Assembly: GCF_051622035.1 (NCBI RefSeq)
Contig: NC_135366.1
Location: 5,239,001 to 5,303,000 of the forward strand
Length of the DNA: 64,000 nucleotides
Direction of reading: 5' to 3'
DNA from: Arctopsyche grandis
Taxonomy: Eukaryota > Arthropoda > Insecta > Trichoptera > Hydropsychidae
Part shown: positions 55,957-64,000 of the stretch, piece by piece
Layout: every line of letters begins with the position of its first letter
How positions within the stretch are numbered: the first letter of the stretch is position 1
Position numbers and translations under genes: made by a program
Notes under the pieces: generated by a model
Seen by the model: the letters and a program-made list of their open reading frames with translations, nothing else
Databases searched by the model: none
What the model was told of the DNA's origin: nothing

Positions 55957-57723
55957 ATGGAGTGCAGACTTTGTCTCTGCTCTGCTCCAGCAGGGTCCTT
56001 CGTCTCCATCCATGACGACCCTCATCCACCGCGTTTGGTGCAGCGCATTTGGACCTGCTGTCAGCTGCGGGTCAGTCACTTTGCACTTGAACCATTGCTA
56101 TTGATAATTCGCTACTCCTCGTAATCGCCAATACGTTTTACATTTGCAGGTTAGGAAAGGAGACCATCTGCCAGATTTGATATGCCTTTCTTGTGTCAAC
56201 AATCTGGAATTGTTCGAAAGCTTTCGAAACGCTTGTTTTCAGAATGACTCAACGTCGAGGGTGGAATTAGACAAGTATTTGAGAGTCAAGCCAGAGGAAG
56301 TTTTACTAGAAGATTTAATATGGGAAGATGAGTTGGATGCTGATAGACCACCCAACATTTCACCAGAAGATGACGAGGTTAGCAAATAGGTTTCTAGTGC
56401 TTTAGATCGATTCCAAACGAAACACTCAATTAATCGAAAATATAAATGCACATGTAAACACACAATACACATGTTTAGTTGAATAACGTTCGGTTTATTT
56501 TTTAGACCCCAGGAAGAAAAATTACTTCGAGAGATAATGTGGCAGCAATAATAGACACCAATAGACAAATTATGGAGGAAGAATTACCATTTCGAAAAGC
56601 TTTAGTTAAGACGTGCTCTACAAATTCTGAATTGGACCATAAAATAGATTTCCAAGACAAATTGTTAACTCATAAAAACAATCTTTTGACACAGAATGAC
56701 TCGGATACTCGAAGAAAGCTGCATGATTGTGACATTTGTTCAAAATCATTTACTACGAAGCAAAATCTCAGTGCACATATGGATATTCATACGGGGCTAA
56801 AACCACACAAATGTAATATTTGTTCAAAATCATTTACTATGAAATATCATCTTAGTAGACATGTGGGTATTCATACTGGGCTAAAGCCACTCAAATGTGA
56901 TATTTGTTCAAAAACATTTACTATGAAACGAAATCTCAGTATACACATGAGTATTCACACTGGGGTAAAGTCACACAAATGTGATATTTGTTCAAAATCA
57001 TTTGCTACGAAACAAATTCTTAGTAGACATATGGGTATTCACAATGGGGTAAAGCCACACAAATGTAATATTTGTTCAAAATCATTTACTTCGAAATATC
57101 ATCTTAGTAGACATGTGGGTATTCATACTGGGGTAAAGCCACACAAATGTGACATTTGTTCAAAAACGTTTACCAAGAAACAAAATCTCAGTACACACAT
57201 GGGTATTCACACTGGGGTAAAGCCACACAAATGTGATATTTGTTCAAAAACATTTATTACGAAACGAAATCTCAGTATACACATGAGTATTCACACTGGG
57301 GTAAAGCCACACAAATGTGACATTTGTTCAAAATCATTTGCTACGATACAAACTCTTAGTAGACATATGTGTATTCACAATGGGGTAAAGCCACACAAAT
57401 GTAATATTTGTTCAAAATCATTTACTATGAAATATCATCTTAGTAGACATGTGGGTATTCATACTGGGGTAAAGCCACACAAATGTGACATTTGTTCAAA
57501 AACGTTTACCAAGAAACAAAATCTCAGTACACACATGGGTATTCACACTGGGGTAAAGCCACACAAATGTGACATTTGTTCAAAATCATTTACTTCGAAA
57601 TATGTTCTTAGTAGACATTTGAGTATTCATTCTGAGGTAAAACCACACAAATGTGACATTTGTTTAAAATCATTCCTTAGAAAATGTGAACTCAGTGCAC
57701 ATATGGTTATTCATACAGGGTAA
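55957..57723 (+). CDS. ZAD C2H2 zinc-finger protein, copy B (12 fingers; intact)
   Basis: Exons 55957-56070, 56150-56377 and 56506-57723 join by GT-AG introns in phase 0 into 519 residues. The ZAD occupies about residues 1-80: CRLC at 3-6, VSIHDD, LVQRIWTC, and CLSC at 50-53, a zinc-coordinating dimerisation domain of arthropod zinc-finger factors. An acidic stretch follows (LLEDLIWEDELDADRP), then twelve 28-residue C2H2 fingers from residue 187 to the end. All twelve keep C2H2 ligands and TG[VL]KP-type linkers. The first finger is a fusion of the first half of copy A's finger 1 and the second half of its finger 2. Compared with copy A, the Ala codon GCC/GCT in the ZAD exon differs silently, which supports this frame over the overlapping upstream frame. 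Function inferred: nuclear sequence-specific DNA binding. Confidence 0.9.
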
Positions 57724-57800
57724 AGCCACACAAATGTGACATTTGTTCAAAAACATGGAAGTAACAAGGTCTTAGTGCACATATGGATATTCACACGGTT
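57724..57800 (+). pseudogene. remnant of one more zinc finger after the stop
   Basis: Just after the stop, one frame over, the DNA still reads KPHKCDICSKTWK, stop, QGLSAHMDIHT. One missing G in GGGTAAAG (GGGGTAAAG elsewhere) creates the stop. The same remnant follows copy A at 47011-47085. Confidence 0.8.
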
Positions 57801-58195
57801 CAGTGATTACTAGTCATATGTGGACCAGTAATAGGCTAACCGGTCGCTCTAAATCGGTCACCCGTCACACTTAACTGATTCCAAGAAAACTGATCACACC
57901 CAAAAATTGGTCCCGAGAAAACTGGTCACACTCAAAAATTAAAAATTGGTCGCATGATAACTGGTCACAGAAAAAAAGGTGCTAGTTTAGTATGTGGTCT
58001 ACCTGCACATATCTACTTTAGTATGCGATTTACCTTTACGTTTTTACTTAAATTTGCGATCTCAGTTCCCGCGTGTGACACAGACTGAATAATACCGACC
58101 ATATCAACCTAATCTTAAATGAATAGGACCAACCTTAACTTAACCTAACCTATCCTGACCTATAAATAAATAAGTGCTGGCTGCTAAGATATGTT
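57800..58195 (+). repeat. GGTCAC minisatellite plus dispersed repeat, present only after copy B
   Basis: 57800-57975 is the minisatellite family of 40832-41040. 57985-58195 is the repeat also found reversed at 3690-3915. In copy A about 285 bp between CCGTCACAC and AATAAATA are absent. Confidence 0.8.
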
Positions 58196-59055
58196 TTTTT
58201 TTTATGAAAATATTTATGAAATAAAACTTCATGAAATGAAGATACACTTATATTCAAGAAAAGATGGCAATTAGTAGTACATACCTTTTCTAAGAAACAT
58301 TACTGTTTGAAAATTTTCATTTGGACATACATATTTGTGTTTTCATTTCATACATACGTGTTTTCATTTCATACTTATGTACCGAATAATCGATTTAAAA
58401 TAAAACAATAATTCAGATGTTCAACGAAAATGTTTGTATTGAAAGAATGAATTAAAGGGTATTGAATATTTCGGTATCAGTCCGATGACAAACTTATACC
58501 AATCATTTGTATGTAAAATGGACAAAGCGTTATTAAAACTATCGCGTTATAGACGATCTACATATGTATTCAAGAATATGTTTATTTATAGTGTGTTGAA
58601 AACATAATAAATAATTGTATTTACTGTGCATAAAAGTTTATGTTTTTAAAATTTGTCCCTGTAATTTAGATTTAAGTATATATTTTAGAATTTATTTGAA
58701 GCTGCATATATCGTACAATTATAATTTAGTAAATATAACTCAAGTTAAGTTTAATTAATATTGATGACATTCAGGACAAGTAATATTATATTAGCAAAAT
58801 ATGATTCTATTTGCCTATGTCTAATGCTAGGTAAACGTGCAAGGCACGAAGATTCAGAAGTAGTGGGTTGATCTATTGCATCTATGTACATACGTCAATA
58901 ATATCAAATACCCTTTAAAGTGATGTCTCAACTACGTGATAATTTCTCTATTTTCATGATATTAAGCGTACGCAGATATATGATTCGTCATTTTTGTAGC
59001 ATTTGGAAAGTTATATTTCGTTTCACAAAATCTATATACAGCCGCAAACTTCTTA

Positions 59056-60720
59056 TGGTCCGTACGCACCAAACCAACGACGATTTTGGGCCAACTTTTA
59101 AAACCAGTAGCGTACAAAATATCGAAATAAAAATTAAATAAAAAAATTGAAATTAAATATCAAAATTAAGCTAACGAGCGAGATTGAGCTCAAATTAGAT
59201 CATCGTTGATGTTTTCGAATTACAACAATGTTTTGAATTACGACGATACGCATTACAACCAGAGAAATATTATAATTTCTCTGATTACGAGCGAAAAAAA
59301 CCTTTTTGTTATTTCTTATTAAAAGTCGTCACGATATACTACTGTTTCCGCCGCCGATGAGACATTAAACAAAAAAACTGTCGGTGATTTGTCAAAGGGT
59401 TTTTTTTTCTTTCGTCGAAATAAAATTAATAATCACACAGTCGTGTTCTTTTCGTGTTCGTGTACAGACGTTGATTACGTGTGTGGCGATTTGGGCAACG
59501 AAATTGTAACAATTAAAAAAATAAAAATAAATTTGTAATATATAATTATGTGTTTGTTCTAAGTATATAATAATGGCATCAGAACGCATAAGTGAAGTAA
59601 TAACGATTGAAAAAAAAATTATGGACATTTTGACCACAAAAACTAACAGTATATCAAATGACAATAAGACATTTTTAATTACATCAGTAAAAAAATTTGT
59701 TGAATATATTTGTGAAAATGAAAATAATGATAAGGAACAATTTTTGGATGTAATATGTGAATTAAGAAGTGAATTTAAAAATTTGAAAAACAATATACAA
59801 AAAGACATAAATATATTAAAAAGCAACAGTGAATTAAACATTTTAAAAAGGGGTGTAAATAAGAATGAAAATAATTTATTTTATGCAAATGCACTTAAAA
59901 ATAATAATAAAGACGTAACAATAATTGTTCCAAAAAAAATTCAAGAAACGGACAAAACAAAAGAAGAGTGCAAAAATGTAATAAAACCCAAGGAACTAAA
60001 AATAGGAATACAAGGGGTTAAAAAAATCGGTAAAGGGGGCATTGCTGTAACGTGTAACAGTGCACAGGATAGTATTAAATTAATAAAAGAAGTAGAAAAT
60101 AAATTAGGGGAGAATTACAATGTTAAAAGAGGGGAATTAAAAAATCCCAAAATTAAAATTGTAGATATGTCGGAGGAACTTACAAGTGAACAGTTGGCTG
60201 AGTGTTTGATGAATCAAAATCAAGAAGCTATAAATGATGGTGAATTGAAGGTGTTAAAAATATGGAAAAGTAGAAAAAATAATAAATATAATGCGATAGT
60301 GGAAGTAGATTGCAATACATTTAAAAGATTAATTGAAGATGGAAAAATAAATATAAATTGGGATAGATGTAGGGTTTTTGAAGAAATTAATATTCTAAGA
60401 TGTCTAAATTGTTACGGATTTAATCACAAAGCGGTAGATTGTAGAAACAAGGTGACATGTGCGAAATGTGGAGAAGAAGGGCACAAAAGCGAGGGATGTA
60501 ACAATAAAATAATAAAATGTATTAATTGCTTTAAGTGTAATAATAAATTAAAATTAAATTTGAACACGAATCACGGACCGTTGGACACTAAGTGCAGTGT
60601 ATATAAAAGAAATATAGAATTAATGAGAAATAGAATTAAGTATAATTCACCGTCGGTCGTTGCCGATCGATGACCTATTCGCACCGGTATTAGCTCTTCC
60701 ATAAATAATATCTAATTAAA
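59056..60720 (+). mobile_element. LINE 5' region with intact ORF1 and no ORF2
   Basis: Copy B's duplicated sequence stops at 59055 and the element begins (GGTCCGTACGCACCAAACCA). About 515 bp of leader precede ORF1 at 59573. After the ORF1 stop at 60673 there is no endonuclease or reverse-transcriptase sequence; by about 60900 a different LINE's ORF1 begins. The element is therefore 3' truncated or a shortened derivative. Confidence 0.7.
59573..60673 (+). CDS. LINE ORF1 (Gag-like RNA-binding protein with CCHC knuckles)
   Basis: One uninterrupted frame of 366 codons starts ATGGCATCAGAACGC. The first 110 residues are charged and helical in character (a possible coiled coil). The central part (about residues 140-270) resembles the nucleic-acid-binding fold of retroposon Gag proteins (KIGIQGVKKIGKGGIAVTCN). 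Two CCHC zinc knuckles follow at about residues 275-310: CLNCYGFNHKAVDC and CAKCGEEGHKSEGC. A third is degenerate (CINCFKCNNK). This arrangement is known from ORF1 of R1/LOA/I-type non-LTR retrotransposons; the protein packages the element's RNA. The frame has no lesion, which suggests a young insertion, but the polymerase ORF2 is missing here. Confidence 0.88.
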   Translation: MASERISEVITIEKKIMDILTTKTNSISNDNKTFLITSVKKFVEYICENENNDKEQFLDVICELRSEFKNLKNNIQKDINILKSNSELNILKRGVNKNENNLFYANALKNNNKDVTIIVPKKIQETDKTKEECKNVIKPKELKIGIQGVKKIGKGGIAVTCNSAQDSIKLIKEVENKLGENYNVKRGELKNPKIKIVDMSEELTSEQLAECLMNQNQEAINDGELKVLKIWKSRKNNKYNAIVEVDCNTFKRLIEDGKININWDRCRVFEEINILRCLNCYGFNHKAVDCRNKVTCAKCGEEGHKSEGCNNKIIKCINCFKCNNKLKLNLNTNHGPLDTKCSVYKRNIELMRNRIKYNSPSVVADR

Positions 60721-60928
60721 AGTACCTAAACGGTCTTAAACAAAATCTGTCAACAAAGTTTGTTCCTGTAGTGCTATTTTTTAATTCGTACTTATAAAAT
60801 ATACTCAATATACTCATAATAATCACATAAAATATCATTTCAAGTTTCAAGTGGGTAGTCCGTACATTCTCGTACGCAGAGTGAATTTCATAGATTGTCA
60901 ACCTTTAGTTCAATTAAATTTGGCAATC

Positions 60929-61564
60929 ATGCAGTGTTGCGCATCTTGTGAAACGAAATTTTCTAATGGTGTTCAATGTGGTATTTGTAAGAGGCACTAT
61001 GATTTTGATTGTGCCAACATTACGGAAGGCGGCTACAATAGATTGGGAGCTATGGAAAGGGCTGCATGGAAGTGTCCACGATGCCGTAATCCACAAAGTT
61101 CTCAGTCTTTGACCGAGTCACCTTCGCCGTCATTTAATACACTACTTAAGGATATCCTTGATATCAAACGTAGCATTTCATGCCTGCCGTCGCTTGCAGA
61201 AGACATAAAAACGCTAAAAACTGATATTTGCAACCTCAAAGCGACATGTGAATTTAACAGCTCAAAGATTATTGAGGCTGAAAATAGAATAAGTGCAGTA
61301 GAGGATAAAGTAAAAGACATTTACAGGGATCTATGTACTGAGAAAATCACTACCAATGATATCAAAGCTCGACAAAATAGCTTTGAAACCAGATCGCGTA
61401 GTAATAATATTGAATTGCAAGCTGTACCCGAAAAGCGCACTGAGAATGTAATAGATATTTTCAAAAAACTTTGCAAGACTATCTCGGAGCCGATGGATGA
61501 CAACTTAATATTATCCTGCCACAGAACTGCTAAATCAAACAAGAACAGTGACCGCCCTCGGAAC
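60929..61564 (+). pseudogene. LINE ORF1, PHD-finger type, cut by a hAT insertion
   Basis: From ATG 60929 the frame encodes a PHD-like zinc finger (CCASCETKF, CGICKRHYDFDC, WKCPRCR; C4HC3 order). A coiled-coil segment follows (LLKDILDIKRSISC, EAENRISAVEDKVKDI), then the start of the RNA-binding part (RSNNIELQAVPEKRTENVID, LSCHRTAK). This order is that of ORF1 in CR1/jockey-like insect LINEs. Translation from the Met gives about 212 residues before CAGTGGCG of the inserted transposon begins at 61565. The remainder would lie beyond the transposon, outside the window. Confidence 0.82.
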
Positions 61565-64000
61565 CAGTGGCGTATATTGGGTGTGTGCTAGGTGTGCGGC
61601 GCACACCCGTGAAAACCAAAGACCACATAAAGTAGTATTTTAATACAAAATAATGTGTTGTTGTATGAACAGGCATTGATGTGTATGGTGTATTTACCGC
61701 GTGCGCTAAATGTATGGTGTATGGTGTGGTGTGCAGTCTGCAGCGTGTTGTGTGATGTTAGATGTAGTTTGTGCGCCGCGACGAGAGAATACCTATGCCG
61801 TGCAGCAAATTGGTGGGTTTGGTTGGAGTGTGCAGGCGGATATTCGCTTGTATAGGTTTGTTCGCGATATTAAGACGTACGGTGTGCTACGACTTCAGAG
61901 CACCGCGCACCACTCGGCAATTGACCGAATGCGATGCGACACGTGGTCTCGTACTTTTTCGCACATTCGTATTTTTATGGTCATATCTCAGTCATACCTC
62001 TAATAACTAATAATGGCTAACAGTGTTCAAGACATTTTAACTATTCCGTTTTCAAATAGAAGTTTTGAGATAAAATTAAAAATAATTAAATATGGGAAAC
62101 CGTGTCCGTCTCTTCCAAATTTATCCAGTTTGCATAAAGAAAAAACAAAAGTTTACACTAGACATTTTTGCGTTTCAAATTATAAAAAATTCGAATGGAT
62201 TACAGGCTGTGAAATTCGATCCAAACTTTTCTGCTGGCCATGTTTATTGTTCTCCAAAGATATTAATGTGTGGAACAAAGAAGGATTTGCTGATCTCAAC
62301 CATTTGACAGCAGCACTGAAGAAACACAAAGGATCGCATGCACACGTTCAATCATTTCTTTCCATACAAATGTTTGGCAAACAACGAATCGACGTATTAA
62401 TTGACAGTCAACGTAAAGCCGAAATAAGTCGACATAATGAACAAGTAAATAAAAATAGAGATGTTTTAAAACGAATTATTAACGCAATAATCTATCTAGG
62501 AAAACAAGAACTGTCCCTGCGAGGTCACGACGAGTCATGTAATTCCGTAAACAAAGGCAATTACATTGAATATCTAAATGCTCTTCGAGAATATGATTCT
62601 GTTTTAGATACTCATTTAAATACTGCTACTACCTTTCGTTGTACTTCTCCAAGTATACAAAATGACATAATCGAAGCAATCGCTCATGTTATTAAAGTTC
62701 ATATAAAAAATGAAGTAGAGTCAGCAAGTTTTGTTGCTATTATTCTCGATGAAACTTCAGATATAATGACAAAATCACAGCTCTACGTTTACGTTTTGTA
62801 TGTAAAGGCAATGTACATGAACGGTTTATTAGTTTTACAGACGTTAGTGCTGATAAAACATCTAATGGTCTATTCCGTCACGTGGTGAACATAGTTGAAG
62901 AATTTAAAATTCAAGACAAATTGGTTGGACAGACTTATGATGGAGCAAGTGTAATGAGTGGACACGTAAATGGTTTGCAATCCAAAGTCCTCAATGCTTA
63001 TCCTTTTGCTCTTTTTACACACTGTTATGCTCATGTATTGAATTTAGTATTGCAGCAAGGTCTTTCTGATATTAAAGAAAGTAAATCATTTTTTCAAACT
63101 TTAAATGGATTGTCTACATACTTTTCAAAATCTTCCAAAAGAGTATTCGCTTTACAGGAATTTGTGACAAAAAGACTTCCCTCTGTAGCACCCACAAGGT
63201 GGAATTTTACATCTCGTTTAAGTAGCACAGTACAACAATACAGAAGTCAATTTACAGATTTTTTTCGACATGTTATAGAAAATTGTGAATTATGGGACAC
63301 AGATACTGTTATAAAAGCACGAGGGTTTTTAGGCTTTTTAGAGGATTTTCAAACAATTAAACTTCTTCAAATTTTTTCAAAACTGTTTGGAATAACTGAT
63401 GTTTTGTATAACATTCTTCAATCTAAATCTTCGGACGTTTTATATTGTTGTAAAAAAATTAATCATGTTTTGCAGCAACTGAAATACGAAAGGGATAATA
63501 ATTTTGAAATGTTATGGAATAATTATTTAAATGAAAAAAATGATGATCATGATCGTAGGCCACAAAGATTAAAAAATTATTCAGAAGTAGAAGATAAAAC
63601 TTCATTTCGTCAATTATATTTCAAAATAGTTGATAGCATAATCGCACAAGTCGAATGTAGATATTCTTCACTTTCCAAATTAGAATATTTCCACCTTCTT
63701 TGTAATGATAAATATGACGAATATAAAGAAAATTTTCCAAATGTTTTAATTAATAAATTAAAAGATTTTTATGGATCACTGTTTGATTATATTCGATTGA
63801 AAAACGAACTCATCGTGCTATATTCCAGCTCTGAATTTTCAGAGAAACCTGTTCATGAATTAATACAATTCATGACAAAAAATAACCTCGAATCTGGTTT
63901 TAAAGAGGTGTTTAAGCTGGGAGAATTAATATTAACGTTACCAAGCAGTACAGCTTCAGCAGAACGTTCTTTTTCGGCGCTGAAAAGAATAAAAACTTGC
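61565..64000 (+). mobile_element. hAT element, nearly full length, running off the right edge
   Basis: The left end CAGTGGCGTATATTGG follows CTCGGAAC (61557-61564), the expected 8-bp target copy. A GTGTGCGGCGCACAC palindrome lies just inside. The transposase gene begins at 62013. The right end is outside the window. Confidence 0.88.
62013..64000 (+). pseudogene. hAT transposase (ZMYM1-like), one frameshift, 3' end outside the window
   Basis: From ATG 62013, residues about 45-115 form a TTF-type zinc finger (FEWITGCEIRSKLFCWPCLLF; LKKHKGSHAH). The catalytic RNase-H-like core follows: first Asp in VAIILDETSD (about 62735-62765), second in QTYDGASVMSG (about 62930), HCYAHVLNLVLQQG, and PTRWNFTSR. 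The C-terminal dimerisation motif LILTLPSSTASAERSFSALK is near 63930-63995. One base is missing near 62807 (the frame changes between YVK and the following NVHERFISFTDVSADKTSN). Otherwise the second frame is open from there to the window edge. Known role: cut-and-paste transposition, acting in the nucleus. It is the best preserved transposase in the window and may be the source type for the CAGTGGCG-ended MITEs, but the internal sequences of those MITEs do not prove this. Confidence 0.9.

Larger units (their letters stand above)
55431..59055 (+). repeat. segmental duplication, copy B (3.6 kb)
   Basis: Direct-repeat partner of 43121-48057, about 12.3 kb downstream. Its right edge coincides with the 5' end of the LINE that follows. 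Confidence 0.93.

Noticed and set aside
58130-58165. CCTAACC-like words suggesting interstitial telomere repeat
   Set aside because: Only a few irregular words, part of a dispersed repeat also at 3.7 kb.

Overview
This window is nuclear DNA of an insect; the order cannot be fixed from sequence alone. It is AT-rich, with spliced genes, short GT-AG introns and dense transposon debris. The two gene types that can be recognised with confidence are a deltex orthologue (WWE region, RING-H2 finger, Deltex C-terminal domain) on the minus strand and a tandem pair of ZAD-C2H2 zinc-finger genes on the plus strand. ZAD zinc-finger genes are an arthropod family, which supports the insect call. No bacterial feature, CRISPR array, rRNA gene or genuine tRNA gene was seen.

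Layout. 1-0.5 kb: CpG-richer DNA that may be the start of a plus-strand gene. 0.7-18.6 kb: repeats, namely LINE 3' fragments, palindromic MITEs, a dead Tc1-type transposase, several hAT-type insertions with readable 8-bp target duplications, and a three-layer nested insertion at 13.8-15.4 kb. 18.8-19.1 kb: a GC-richer minus-strand open frame behind a good splice acceptor, a possible last exon of an unknown gene. 19.2-30.3 kb: a SINE-like composite, LINE and LTR-like debris, a piggyBac element that interrupts a repeat whose uninterrupted copy lies 3 kb away, and more TIR elements. 32.1-39.9 kb: deltex, nine coding exons that join in phase to 621 codons, with transposons in its three long introns and a GC-rich probable promoter at 39.9-40.25 kb. 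40.4-43.1 kb: hAT and LTR fragments, minisatellites, and a block that is inverted relative to its second copy.

43.1-59.1 kb holds a direct duplication (43121-48057 and 55431-59055). Each copy carries a three-exon ZAD zinc-finger gene. Copy A encodes 31 fingers but has a TAG stop in the ZAD exon where copy B has CAG; copy B encodes 12 fingers and is intact. Between them lie a LINE reverse-transcriptase fragment and two hAT elements. 59.1-64 kb: a LINE with an intact ORF1 but no ORF2, a second LINE ORF1 (PHD type) cut by a hAT element, and that hAT's nearly complete transposase, which has one frameshift and runs off the window.

The genes do not form a pathway. deltex is a Notch-pathway ubiquitin ligase. 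The ZAD zinc-finger genes are probably DNA-binding regulators evolving rapidly by finger duplication and loss. Everything else is mobile DNA, much of it datable by nesting and by empty sites present within the same window.
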